Shown here in pieces: positions 41,327 to 49,991 of a stretch of 64,000 nt of DNA; the stretch's first letter is position 1, and each line of letters begins with the position of its first letter. The DNA lies in the NCBI RefSeq assembly GCF_001969265.1, contig NZ_CP019304.1, positions 1,550,001 to 1,614,000 on the forward strand. The letters are read 5' to 3'. Position numbers and translations under genes: made by a program. The stretch comes from Arthrobacter sp. QXT-31 (GTDB lineage: Bacteria > Actinomycetota > Actinomycetes > Actinomycetales > Micrococcaceae). The notes beneath the pieces are model-generated. The model saw nothing but the letters and a program-made list of their open reading frames with translations. It did not search any database and had not been told where the DNA came from.

Positions 41327-41857
41327 CTACGAAGCACCTTCAAAGACACTCCGGAAGACCGCCGCGGTTTCCGCACTGAAGAGCACGAACTCCACCAGTT
41401 CCACGCCGCCTTCACCAGCGCGGGCGGTGTAGGAGCGGACGGCGTCGAGGGCTATCTGCGCCACCTGCCGGGCGTCCCAGCCGTAGACCCCGGCACTCAC
41501 CGCAGGGAAGGCCAGCGAGCGCACGCCCAGGTCCTCGGCGATTCGCAGGCTCTCGCTGAAGCAGGACGCAAGCAGTGCCGGATTGGTCTGCCCCGCGTGC
41601 CGGTTGGGTCCGACGGTGTGGATGACCCAGCGCGCCTGCAGCCCGAACCCGGGGGTGGCCACAGCAGCGCCAACCGGCAGCCCGTGCTGGAGCGTCGTCG
41701 CTCTCAGCTCGCGGCAGGCCGCCAGCAGTTCCGGCCCCGCTGCCCGGTGGATCGCGCCGTCCACGCCACCGCCGCCCAGCAGGGAGGAATTGGCTGCATT
41801 CACCACCGCGTCCACCGGACGTCCGGTGATGTCGCCCTCAACGATCTCTATCCGCAT
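41327..41857 (-). CDS. Macrodomain protein (O-acetyl-ADP-ribose deacetylase-like)
   Basis: A 176-residue single macrodomain: IEIVEGDITGRPVDAVVNAANSSLLGGGGVDGAIHRAAG binds ADP-ribose, and LAFPAVSAGVYGWD covers the distal phosphate. The catalytic Asn and Asp of the YmdB/MacroD type are present. Convergent with the pseudouridine synthase, 9 nt between stops. Confidence 0.93.
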   Translation of the reverse strand: MRIEIVEGDITGRPVDAVVNAANSSLLGGGGVDGAIHRAAGPELLAACRELRATTLQHGLPVGAAVATPGFGLQARWVIHTVGPNRHAGQTNPALLASCFSESLRIAEDLGVRSLAFPAVSAGVYGWDARQVAQIALDAVRSYTARAGEGGVELVEFVLFSAETAAVFRSVFEGAS

Positions 41858-41954
41858 GCAGCCAGTCTGGCACTGCCACCAGGTCAAACGTAGGGGTACA
41901 CCGGCGCACGGATTTCCCGGCGCGTCGCCGTTCCGGGTGCGGTACCTTGTGCAG

Positions 41955-42584
41955 ATGGACTTCGGCAACCCGGACACCTGGAGCACCGCGATCTATTTCT
42001 GGATCGTTCCGGCCGTGCTCGGCGATGCCATTTTTCCGCCCATCCCGTCCGAGATGGTCCTGATCACCGGCGGTGCACTCTCTGCCGAAGGACGGGCCAA
42101 CCTGTTCCTGGTGGGCGTCCTGTCCGCCACCGCATCCTGGCTTGGCGACGTGGTGGTGTTCCAGCTGTTCAAGCGCCGGCTGAGCCATATCCTGGACCGC
42201 TGGAGGTGGGGCCGCAAAGTCCACCACGGCATCCATGATGCAATCGCCAAAGCGGGCCGCTCCTCCACCTACGGCACCATCATCGGCGCCAGGTTCATCC
42301 CCGGAGGCCGGCTCGCGACCTCCGCGGCCGCCGGCATCGCAGACGTCTCCACCCAGGGCTTCAGCCTGTGCGCCGGACTGGGGGCGCTGCTGTGGGCGAC
42401 CTGGCTCGTGGGCCTCGGCTACTTCACGGGCTCCGCCACACGGCTGCCCTTCTGGGCGAGTTCACTGATCGGCGTGGCGGTTGGCCTGGTGATCGGCGCC
42501 GTCGTTGGACTTATCGTCACGCGCCGGCGCGGCGACCGCTCCCCCGTCGACGAGCCGGACGGCCCTTCAGAGTCCGGCGCCTAG
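41955..42584 (+). CDS. DedA/VTT-domain membrane protein
   Basis: A 209-residue membrane protein: PAVLGDAIFPPIPSEMVLITGGAL near the start and GARFIPGGRLATSAAAGIADV are the two half-helix signatures of the SNARE-associated/DedA family. Five or so membrane segments; a charged C-terminal tail. DedA proteins are linked to lipid carrier (undecaprenyl phosphate) flipping and proton-motive force; precise role here unknown. Confidence 0.85.
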   Translation: MDFGNPDTWSTAIYFWIVPAVLGDAIFPPIPSEMVLITGGALSAEGRANLFLVGVLSATASWLGDVVVFQLFKRRLSHILDRWRWGRKVHHGIHDAIAKAGRSSTYGTIIGARFIPGGRLATSAAAGIADVSTQGFSLCAGLGALLWATWLVGLGYFTGSATRLPFWASSLIGVAVGLVIGAVVGLIVTRRRGDRSPVDEPDGPSESGA

Positions 42585-42588
42585 GCGC

Positions 42589-42894
42589 CTACACTGGCGC
42601 CCAGCGGCCACGGCTGCGGCGGAGCACCGCAAGCGAGCCTGTCAGCGCAACGCGTTCGACGGCGTCGCGCATCATGGCTGCCGATTCCCGGGCTGCACTG
42701 TTCTCACCGTTGTATTCGGTGGGCTCCACGAGGAACCGCAGGTTCAGCTGCGGCACGCCGCCGGCCAGTTCCAGCTGGTGTGACTCCACATGGTGCCGCG
42801 ACCCCAAAGCCTCGACAGCGGTATCCATCACGGCCTCGGGAGGGTTGCCCGGCCTAAGCCCGGTGATCTTGAGTCTGGTCTGGAAGGACGGCAT
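42589..42894 (-). CDS. Conserved small protein, function unknown
   Basis: A 101-residue open frame with actinobacterial codon character, MPSFQTRLKITGLRPGNPPEAVMDTAVEA... to ...RGRWAPV. A beta-alpha pattern (RHHVESHQLELAGG, PQLNLRFLVEP) suggests a small alpha/beta fold; no membrane segment. GGGAGG directly precedes the ATG. Not recognised. Confidence 0.6.
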   Translation of the reverse strand: MPSFQTRLKITGLRPGNPPEAVMDTAVEALGSRHHVESHQLELAGGVPQLNLRFLVEPTEYNGENSAARESAAMMRDAVERVALTGSLAVLRRSRGRWAPV

Positions 42895-42926
42895 CCTCCC
42901 ACCCTAGTGCCGGGCGCAAATAACCC

Positions 42927-42992
42927 AGCGCGAACGGGCAGTTAAGGCCCCAAAATGCGGCTCCGCAAGGGCCTTAACTGTACGTTCGCGCT
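42927..42992. repeat. REP-like palindrome, copy 1
   Basis: Arms 42927-42950 and 42969-42992 pair over 24 bp with two mismatches; a short inner hairpin (GCGG/CCGC) fills the loop. Outer ends AGCGCGAACG and inner core GGCCC match the palindrome at 49904-49969, while the middle differs. Confidence 0.8.
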
Positions 42993-43009
42993 GGACGCGG
43001 CAGGCCGCC

Positions 43010-44380
43010 ACGCGGGCTGCCCGAGGAATCATGTCAAGATGCCCGCCTGGGTTGATTCGTGGAATCATTTGATTTTGCCCGGATGGCGGGCTGCTTCTTG
43101 GGGGCTTGCTTGGCGGTGGTCAGGGTCAGGAGCTCTGTGCAGAGGGCCTGGATCTGGCGTTGGATGGCGGCCGGGTTCAGTGGCCGGTTTTCACGTTTCA
43201 GGCGGGCTTTGGTGGCTTTGGTGACGGTGCCGGTGTCGGCCAGGACGCGCTGGAACGGGGTGGCGGGCGCGTCGTAGGTCTTGGTGACCTTCGCGCCGGT
43301 CCGGACTTTCGCGACGAGTTTTTGCTGGGGTCCGAAGTGGTTGGTCAGCAGCCGCTGGAGCGCCCAGATCCGGTTCAGCAGTTCCAGCTCGCCGGGTGTG
43401 TCGTAGCGGTGGTAGCCGACGGTCTGACGGATGACGTGCCAGTTCTTCTGCTCGACATGGGCGCCGTCGTTCTTGTTCCCGGACCGGGACCGGGTGAAGG
43501 TCAGTTTCTCCTGCTCACACCAGCGGAAGAGTTCCCAGTTGATGAACTCCGAACCGTTGTCCGAATCGATCCCCAGGATCGGAAACGGGAACGCGGCGGT
43601 GGCGTCCTTGATCGCCGCGAAGACCCATTTCTGCGCCTTGTTCCGCACCGACCGGGTCTCCGTCCAACCGGTCGCGATGTCAGTGATATCAAGGGTGAAG
43701 CAGAACTCGCCCTGGTTATTGCCGCCCTCGTGGCCGACCAGATCGATCTCCACGAACCCGGGCACCGCATCATCCCACTCGGCCCAGGTCCTCACCGGAA
43801 TCGAGTCCTTCAGCAGCGTTCCAGGTTTGGTGTGGGACCGGCCGCGGGGCTCCAGTTTCGCCCGGTCGGCCTTGAGCCGGCGGTCGATGGTCGCCGGTGA
43901 GATCGTCAGCAGCTGGGCCGCCGTGGCGGCGTCAATGCGGAGCTCTTTAAACCGCCGCAGCCGCGGGACCAGGTCCGGCAGCGCTGCTGCGAGGAGCCGC
44001 CCGCAGGGCGTTCCCTGGACCGCCCAGCAGAACCGCAGCGCCTCGATCACCGGTTCCCCGTACAGAGGCGGCCGAGTCGGCCTGGGCAGCACGGCCCTCA
44101 GTACCAGCGCCTGCCGCAGGGCCTTGCGGGCGTGGTCGCGGTGCCATCCCGTCGTCGCGCACAGCTCATCGAGAATCTGCTTCTTCACGGCCCGGTCCGA
44201 GCGGGCGTAGCGGGTGGCGATGACCTTCGTGACAGCCCTGCGTTCACTCATCGAAAGCTCCATGGCTCACAGTGCCGACACGGCAAACGCCACCCCGGCG
44301 GACACGCCGCTACGCGGGCATTCTCAAATGATTCTTCGAATACCGCTACGCGGGCATCTTTCATGAGTCAACGCGGGCTG
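43010..44380. mobile_element. Insertion sequence with long imperfect terminal inverted repeats
   Basis: A single-transposase element. The ends share an imperfect inverted repeat: left from about 43026 (TCATG..AAGATGCCCGC, then ATTCG..GAATCATTTGA), right ending about 44369 with the reverse complement of the same motifs. The right end also repeats CGCTACGCGGGCAT at 44308 and 44344. ACGCGGGCTG occurs at 43010-43019 and 44371-44380, a likely 10-bp target duplication although the left copy is a few bases outside the repeat. Family not assigned; rve-type DDE transposase. Confidence 0.82.
43034..44263 (-). CDS. DDE (rve/integrase-core) transposase
   Basis: A 409-residue transposase. N-terminal helix-turn-helix region with KKQILDELCATTGWHRDHARKAL and ATAAQLLTISPATIDRRL; catalytic core with Asp in FVEIDLVGHEGG, Asp in LGIDSDNGSEFIN and Glu in DGAHVEQKNW, a complete DDE triad; basic C-terminus. 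The stop codon lies inside the left inverted repeat. The reading frame is intact, so the element may still be active. Confidence 0.92.
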   Translation of the reverse strand: MELSMSERRAVTKVIATRYARSDRAVKKQILDELCATTGWHRDHARKALRQALVLRAVLPRPTRPPLYGEPVIEALRFCWAVQGTPCGRLLAAALPDLVPRLRRFKELRIDAATAAQLLTISPATIDRRLKADRAKLEPRGRSHTKPGTLLKDSIPVRTWAEWDDAVPGFVEIDLVGHEGGNNQGEFCFTLDITDIATGWTETRSVRNKAQKWVFAAIKDATAAFPFPILGIDSDNGSEFINWELFRWCEQEKLTFTRSRSGNKNDGAHVEQKNWHVIRQTVGYHRYDTPGELELLNRIWALQRLLTNHFGPQQKLVAKVRTGAKVTKTYDAPATPFQRVLADTGTVTKATKARLKRENRPLNPAAIQRQIQALCTELLTLTTAKQAPKKQPAIRAKSNDSTNQPRRAS

Positions 44381-44684
44381 TTGCGTTTTGTTTGAGGCGG
44401 GCCTATCTTGGCAGCAAAGGGGCGTGACCATGCATGATCTCTCTGTCACCCGTGCCTCGCTGACGCCGTTCCTGACCCGGCAAGCGAGCGGCTATTCAAT
44501 GCCGTCCAGCCTTCTGCCAGTCTGTGTCCCCCTGGAGGCACTATAGAACAGTGGCCAAGACAGGCGGCGCGACAACGAGGCCGGCATCCGCATTCATATC
44601 TGGGGGGACGCAGCACACAACCATCCGGCAAGGTGGCCGGATGACGACAGAAGCACACCAGCCCCCACAGGGACGAAAGAGGCA
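44381..44684. other. Intergenic DNA between the IS and the NifU-Cys4 gene
   Basis: Contains only short frames. The frame of the downstream gene runs back to a 38-codon ATG frame at 44430, broken by TAG codons at 44544 and 44796, but these segments show no recognised domain. I found no remnant of hydrogenase subunits here. Codon use is less biased than in neighbouring genes, consistent with degraded or non-coding DNA. Confidence 0.45.
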
Positions 44685-44798
44685 ATGATGCCTACTGAAA
44701 CTGCCCAAAAGGCGGAAGAAGCCCTCACCCACTTGCCCGGGATCAGTCCCGGATTCAGTTCAGGCCATCCGTCCTGCCCCACTCCGACGGGGGTGTAG
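44685..44798 (+). CDS. Possible 37-aa leader-like peptide
   Basis: MMPTETAQKAEEALTHLPGI..., preceded by AGAGG and ending 3 nt before the NifU-Cys4 start, in the same frame (TAG then GCC then ATG). It may be a small operon-specific protein or an N-terminal extension cut off by a stop codon. Not recognised. Confidence 0.35.
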   Translation: MMPTETAQKAEEALTHLPGISPGFSSGHPSCPTPTGV

Positions 44799-44801
44799 GC
44801 C

Positions 44802-45899
44802 ATGCTCGGTGAAGACCGGCCGCTGCCGAACAGCGACCAGGTTGGCGCGCTCCTCAGTGCCGGTGGCGTTAAGGGAGTGATATCCGGCAATGAAGAGGAG
44901 GACCTGGTCCGGCAGGTGACGGAGCGCTATGGCACTGCGCTTCGGCGTATCATGCAAATCCTGCAGAACCAAGGAAAGCTCGACGACGCCACGCTGGATG
45001 CGCTGGCAGCTGACGAACTGGTATCCGACCTTCTGCTGGTCCACGGCCTGCATCCCCATTCCTTGGAGGCACGGGTTGCCGGCGCACTGGACAGCATGCG
45101 GCCCTACCTTGGCACACACGGCGGTGACGTGGAGTTGGAAGGCATCAGCCCGGACGGCGTGGTTCGGCTGAAGCTGTTCATCAGCCAGGAGGGACTCGCT
45201 TCGACTGCCTCACTCAGGTCCGCTGTGGAGGGCGCCATTGGGGAGGCGGCACCGGAAATCACAGCCATCGACGTCGTCGAAGGAGAAAAACCGGCAGGAC
45301 CTTCCGGGCCCATATCGGTGGACTCGCTGGTGATTCGGGAGAACACTCCGTCGGCAGGGACGCCGGTGGCGTCGTGGCACGACATGCCGGGCGGCACCTG
45401 GGAACCTGTACCGGAAATCGCGGGGCTCGAACCCGGCGAGGTGGCGGGCTTCCTGGTCCGCGGATACCCGGTGCTGGCATGCCGCCTGGGCCAGGACATC
45501 TTCGCGTGTCACGATTATTGCCCGCGGTGCACAGGCTCCATGACGGGGGCTACGCTGCAGCGGCCCTCGGCCGAACCGGGTCGCGGCGCAGTCCTCTGCT
45601 GCCCCACCTGCCGCGGCCACTTCGATCTGCACCGCGCCGGGGTGTGCCTGGACGACAAGGGCCTGCATCTGGAGCCGCTTCCGCTGCTGGTCCGCCACGG
45701 GGTGCTGTCCGTGGCCGTACCGGCCGAATCCGTGCCGGCCGCGCCGCTGCCGGTCGTCCCGCAGCCGCCGACTCCGGCGGAGATGACCCCGGTCCAGGCC
45801 CTCCCGGTGGTCACGACTGCGGGGCAGCCGGACCCGCCGGTTACTCCGGTACAGGGTGCCCCACAGTTGCAGCCGGCTGCGGGACAGGCCGGTGAGTGA
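44802..45899 (+). CDS. NifU-like/Cys4 iron-sulfur protein, HhyE/HucE-type hydrogenase partner
   Basis: A 365-residue protein. Residues about 95-165 match the NifU C-terminal fold (DSMRPYLGTHGGDVELEGISPDGVVRLKL), but the usual CxxC is absent (ISQEGLASTASLR). Residues about 215-285 resemble a Rieske/rubredoxin module in which all ligands are Cys: CPRC (240-243) and CPTC (267-270). The tail is Pro/Val/Ala-rich. This architecture matches the HhyE/HucE proteins encoded with actinobacterial high-affinity [NiFe]-hydrogenases, where they are thought to carry electrons. Here no hydrogenase gene adjoins: an IS lies upstream and ppc downstream. Confidence 0.75.
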   Translation: MLGEDRPLPNSDQVGALLSAGGVKGVISGNEEEDLVRQVTERYGTALRRIMQILQNQGKLDDATLDALAADELVSDLLLVHGLHPHSLEARVAGALDSMRPYLGTHGGDVELEGISPDGVVRLKLFISQEGLASTASLRSAVEGAIGEAAPEITAIDVVEGEKPAGPSGPISVDSLVIRENTPSAGTPVASWHDMPGGTWEPVPEIAGLEPGEVAGFLVRGYPVLACRLGQDIFACHDYCPRCTGSMTGATLQRPSAEPGRGAVLCCPTCRGHFDLHRAGVCLDDKGLHLEPLPLLVRHGVLSVAVPAESVPAAPLPVVPQPPTPAEMTPVQALPVVTTAGQPDPPVTPVQGAPQLQPAAGQAGE

Positions 45900-45912
45900 G
45901 GAAGGGTCCGGA

Positions 45913-45976
45913 AGGAAGCGACCAAACGTGAGGACGCGTCCGGGAGGAAGCGACCAAACGTGAGGACGCGTCCGGG
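45913..45976. repeat. 32-bp tandem repeat, two copies
   Basis: Two identical 32-bp units beginning AGGAAGCGACC (45913, 45945) fill the gap between the NifU-Cys4 gene and the end of ppc; a few matching bases of a third copy precede them. Each contains ACGCGT. Function unknown. Confidence 0.85.
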
Positions 45977-48787
45977 CTACCCGGTGTTGCGGAGGCCTGC
46001 TGCCACACCGTTGACGGTGATCAGCATGGCCCGTTGGAGGCGCTCGTCGATCTCGCCCTTGGACATGCCGGCACCCTCGGCCCGCACGCGGCGGAGCAGT
46101 TCCACCTGCAGGTAGCTGATCGGGTCGAGGTACTGGTCGCGGATTTCCAGTGAGCGCTTCAGCGTGGGCTGGGCGTCCAGGAGCACGTTCTCGCCGGTGA
46201 GGTTCTGGATCTCGGAGACGGTGAGCTCGTATTCGTCACGGATGGCACGGAAGAGGTGGTGCAGCTCCTCCGGGACCAGGGTGTCCACGTAATAGCCCGC
46301 GATCTCCATGTCCGTCTTGGCGAGGGTCATTTCCACGTTGGACAGCACCGAGCGGAAGAAATGCCAGCCCTGCATCATCTCCACGAGCTGGGCGGAGTTG
46401 CCGGCTTCGCGTGCCGCCTTCAGCCCGGACCCCACGCCGAACCAGCCCGGCACAATCTGCCGCGACTGCGTCCAGCCGAACACCCACGGAATGGCGCGCA
46501 GGCCGCCCAGCCCCGCACCTGAGTCCGGTCGCTTGGACGGGCGTGAGCCGATGTTGAGAGAGCCGAGCTGCTCCACCGGCGTCGAGGCCAGGAAGTATGC
46601 CGGCAGGTCCGGGTGGTCGATGAGGCTGCGGTAGCGGGCAAAGGCAGCGTCGGAGATGGTCTCCATGACATGGCCGAAGCGCTCGCGCTGGTCGTCCGAG
46701 GTGCGCGGCGTGCGGTGCAGCGCAGAGCCCTGCAGCACGGCGGCGAGCGAAAGCTCCAGGTTTTCCCGGGCCAGCTCCGGCAGGGAGTACTTGTCCGAGA
46801 TGACCTCGCCCTGTTCGGTGAACTTGATTTCCCCCTCGAGGACACCGTTCGGCTGCGCCATGATGGCGTCGTAGGTGGGCCCGCCGCCGCGGCCCACGGA
46901 ACCGCCGCGGCCGTGGAACAGGCGCACCCGGACCCCGTGCTTGGTGGCGATGTCGCGCAGCTTGCGCTGGGTCTTGTGGATTTCCCACTGGCTGGTCATC
47001 ACGCCGGATTCCTTGTTGGAGTCCGAGTAGCCGAGCATGACCTCCTGGACGTCCCCGCGCAGCCGGACCAGTTCGCGGTAGGAGGAGTCGGACAGCAGCC
47101 TGTCAACAATCTCCGCGGACGCACGCAGTTCCTCGACGGTTTCCAGCAGCGGCGCAAAACCGATCTTGGCGTACGGGGCGTCGCCGAAGAGGCTGACCAG
47201 GCCGGCCTCGCGCGCCAGCACAGCGGCGGCCAGGACGTCGTCAGCACCACGGGTCATGGAAATGATGTAGGTCTCGATGACGTCCGGACCGTACGTGCGC
47301 AGGGCGCGGCGGATCTCCCGGAAGACGTCGTATGTGCCGTCAGCGGCGCCGTCGAGCCTGATCGGGTGGCCGGACAGCGGACGGCGGGAGGCAAGCTCCG
47401 CGCTCAGGACCTCGAGGCGCTCGTCCCGGGTCAGCTCGGCATACCGGATGCCTGGACCGCCAAGCCGGTCCATGAGCTGCCCGACGGCGTCATGGTGATG
47501 GTCGGCATGCTCACGGATGTCGAGGGTGGCCAGATGCAGGCCGAAGGAGGCGATGGCCCGGCGGACACGTGCCAGCGCGCCATCCGCCGCGAGGGACGCC
47601 GAGTGGTTGCGCAAGGACAGTTCCAGCAGCTCGAGTTCGCCGATGAGTTCCTCGGTGGAGGTGTAGTCCCGCCCCGCCTCGTGCTTGGATCCGGCGGCGA
47701 CCCGCTTTCCGGTGTTGATGAGCTTGGCCTTGATGCAGGTCAGCTTCAGCCGGTAGGGCTCCTGGGCGTTGAGTTCCAGGATGCGGCGGTCCAGTCCGGG
47801 CAGTTTCGCGAGGTCTGCGTCGATGGAGTCCAGGAGCGCCTGGTCGGCACCGGCGAGCGCGGTCGAGTTGGACAGGACGGAGATGAGCTCGTCGATCATG
47901 GCGATGCTGATCCGCACCGCGTTCTGGTTCTGGAGCTGCAGGATGTCGTGGGTCACGGCCGCGGTGACGTTCGGGTTGCCGTCGCGGTCGCCGCCGATCC
48001 ATGAGCCGAACCGGATGGGCGCGTTCTTGGCCGGCAGGGCAACCCCGTGCTCACCGAGGAGCTCCGAGAAATCCGTGAGCATCTCCGGCAGCGCGTCCGT
48101 CAGGATGCTGTTGAGGTAGTAGATGGCGTTGCGGGCCTCATCTACGGGCGTGGGCCGGACCTGGCGCAGCTCGTCCGTCTGCCACATCTGGTCGATCATT
48201 TCGGACAGCTGGCGGTCCTGCCGGCGCCGGGCGCTGGTGCCTTCCTCGGTGGGCTGGGCCAGCACGTCGGAGAGCTTGCGGATCTTGTCCAGCACCGAAC
48301 GGCGTGACGCCTCGGTGGGGTGCGCGGTGAAGATCGGGCGCACATCCAGTTCGTTGACCACTTCCTGCAGCACCGCCGGGCCGGCCTGGCCTGCGATGTC
48401 CTCAACGGCTTTGGCGAGCCAGCCGTCCTTCTCCTGCCGGGTGCGCAGGCCGCGGACCCGGTGGACCTGCTCGGCGGCGTTGGCGAGGTGGAAGTAGAAG
48501 GCGAAGGCGCGGACCAGGTCGGTCGCCTGCTCAAGCGGCAGGGAGGCGAGCAGCTCGCGGACCTGGGCAACGACGTCGTGCGCGCTCCACGGGCCGGTGG
48601 CGTCCGCGCCGCCCCGGGCGGCCTCCTTGGATTCCTTCGTCAGGAGGCGGACCTGCTCCACCAGGTCGAGGAGCTCGGGCCCGTGCTGACGGACCAGGGA
48701 TTCGCCCAGCAGGGTGGAGACGCGGCGGACGTCCGCGCGGAGTTCGGCGGCGAGATCTGTTTCGGAATTCATTGCAGTGTCAGCCAT
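45977..48787 (-). CDS. ppc: Phosphoenolpyruvate carboxylase
   Basis: A 936-residue anaplerotic enzyme forming oxaloacetate from PEP and bicarbonate. Landmarks: [17 protein letters not shown] (catalytic His), [48 protein letters not shown], and the C-terminal RNTG. Length is usual. The start is uncertain: ATG at 48787 is used, with in-frame ATGs at 48826 and 48772; none has a strong ribosome-binding site. Confidence 0.97.
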   Translation of the reverse strand: MADTAMNSETDLAAELRADVRRVSTLLGESLVRQHGPELLDLVEQVRLLTKESKEAARGGADATGPWSAHDVVAQVRELLASLPLEQATDLVRAFAFYFHLANAAEQVHRVRGLRTRQEKDGWLAKAVEDIAGQAGPAVLQEVVNELDVRPIFTAHPTEASRRSVLDKIRKLSDVLAQPTEEGTSARRRQDRQLSEMIDQMWQTDELRQVRPTPVDEARNAIYYLNSILTDALPEMLTDFSELLGEHGVALPAKNAPIRFGSWIGGDRDGNPNVTAAVTHDILQLQNQNAVRISIAMIDELISVLSNSTALAGADQALLDSIDADLAKLPGLDRRILELNAQEPYRLKLTCIKAKLINTGKRVAAGSKHEAGRDYTSTEELIGELELLELSLRNHSASLAADGALARVRRAIASFGLHLATLDIREHADHHHDAVGQLMDRLGGPGIRYAELTRDERLEVLSAELASRRPLSGHPIRLDGAADGTYDVFREIRRALRTYGPDVIETYIISMTRGADDVLAAAVLAREAGLVSLFGDAPYAKIGFAPLLETVEELRASAEIVDRLLSDSSYRELVRLRGDVQEVMLGYSDSNKESGVMTSQWEIHKTQRKLRDIATKHGVRVRLFHGRGGSVGRGGGPTYDAIMAQPNGVLEGEIKFTEQGEVISDKYSLPELARENLELSLAAVLQGSALHRTPRTSDDQRERFGHVMETISDAAFARYRSLIDHPDLPAYFLASTPVEQLGSLNIGSRPSKRPDSGAGLGGLRAIPWVFGWTQSRQIVPGWFGVGSGLKAAREAGNSAQLVEMMQGWHFFRSVLSNVEMTLAKTDMEIAGYYVDTLVPEELHHLFRAIRDEYELTVSEIQNLTGENVLLDAQPTLKRSLEIRDQYLDPISYLQVELLRRVRAEGAGMSKGEIDERLQRAMLITVNGVAAGLRNTG

Positions 48788-49068
48788 GGAAACTATCTTT
48801 CGAGTGTTCGACTTTGGCCCGTACACTGCGCTGGATACTGTGAGCCGGATTACTGTTCCTATGGGATGTTACCCGCAGCAGGCCGCAGCCGGGGAATATG
48901 TCTCAGATGCTGTCGCGCCCTTGAACCCAGCATCCGCTCGCTGTATTAGGGATGCAACCGGGACACGGCCAACCCGGATCGGGCCCCTTCATCAAGGCTA
49001 CGCCGGAATGTACCGGCACCACGCGGGGTTGTCGCAGAGGCCGCGCAAGGACACATATTGGAGGACAC

Positions 49069-49887
49069 ATGAGCACCGCAGCAGACGCCCAGCTCGAACG
49101 CTGGCTCCGCTTCCGCAAAAGCCGCAACACCGCCCTCGCGGCCGATCACGGCTGGCTCACGCTCACGTCATTCCAGTGGCTGGAAAGCCAGCCCGCCGCC
49201 GTCGACCTCGTCCCCGGGCTGTGGTCAGCGGACGACACGACGACGGCGCTCACCGCTGCAGCGTCGGACGGGTTGACGCTCGTGGAGACCGGGGAGCCGG
49301 TGGATGGGACAGTCACTGCGCGGCTTGCGAATGAGGAGTCGCTGATGTGGGTGCAGTTCGGCGGCCCGGACGGCCGGCAGGTGGTGGTGGAGCTGGCGAT
49401 GCGGGCCGACAAATACGCCATCCGCACCCGGGATTCCGAGTCGCCAGTGTTCACCGGGTTCGACGGTGTGCCCACCTTCGAGTACCGGCCTGACCTGGTG
49501 GTGGACGCCAAATTCGAGGCCTATCCGGAGCCCGTGGACGTGCCCATTTCCACGGCCAATCCCCTGGTGGACGGCGTGCACCGCAGCGTCGGTGAACTGG
49601 TGTTCCGGCTGCCCGGGAAGGACCACGAGTACCGGCTCCAGGCCGAGGAAGAGAAGCTCGGCGCCCTGACCGTCACGTTCCACGACGAGACAAACGGCAA
49701 CGAGACGGACGAGTGGCGCAAAGTGTCCACCGCGCGCCCCCGGCCGGACGGCTCCGTGGTCCTGGACTTCAACCGCGCCATCAACTACCCCAGCGCCTTC
49801 ACGCCCTACGGGACCTGCCCCATGCCGGTGCGGAACAACAGCCTGGACTACCGGATCGAGGCCGGCGAAAAGCAGCCGGCCTCCTGA
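49069..49887 (+). CDS. DUF1684 domain protein
   Basis: A 272-residue cytosolic protein matching DUF1684: N-terminal ERWLRFRKSRNTALAADHGWLTLTSFQWLE, central FEYRPDLVVDAKFEAYPEP, and C-terminal DFNRAINYPSAFTPYGTCPMPVRNNSLDYRIEAGEK. GGAGG lies 5 nt ahead of the ATG. Function unknown. It ends near a strong bidirectional hairpin. Confidence 0.88.
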   Translation: MSTAADAQLERWLRFRKSRNTALAADHGWLTLTSFQWLESQPAAVDLVPGLWSADDTTTALTAAASDGLTLVETGEPVDGTVTARLANEESLMWVQFGGPDGRQVVVELAMRADKYAIRTRDSESPVFTGFDGVPTFEYRPDLVVDAKFEAYPEPVDVPISTANPLVDGVHRSVGELVFRLPGKDHEYRLQAEEEKLGALTVTFHDETNGNETDEWRKVSTARPRPDGSVVLDFNRAINYPSAFTPYGTCPMPVRNNSLDYRIEAGEKQPAS

Positions 49888-49903
49888 GCTCCTGAGTGCG
49901 AAG

Positions 49904-49969
49904 AGCGCGAACGTACACTTGTGGCCCCATTTCACGCTTTGAACGGGGCCACAAGTGTACGTTCGCGCT
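49904..49969. repeat. REP-like palindrome, copy 2 (likely bidirectional terminator)
   Basis: A perfect 25-bp inverted repeat (49904-49928, 49945-49969) with a 16-nt loop, between the convergent DUF1684 and acyl-CoA dehydrogenase genes. Outer ends AGCGCGAACG and inner GGCCCC match copy 1 near 42.93 kb. Confidence 0.9.
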
Positions 49970-49991
49970 AAGCTCACGGCGGTGCGGGCCG

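Noticed and set aside
44430..44546. 38-codon frame upstream of the NifU-Cys4 gene
   Set aside because: No ribosome-binding site, no recognisable sequence, and it ends in TAG well before the next gene; noted only as part of the intergenic region.
44381..44801. Remnant of a hydrogenase large or small subunit
   Set aside because: I looked in all frames for the C-terminal DPCxxC-type motif and found none, so any deletion removed those genes completely.
42895..44801. Composite transposon or genomic island
   Set aside because: Only one transposase and one pair of inverted ends are present, with no second IS copy or integrase in the window.
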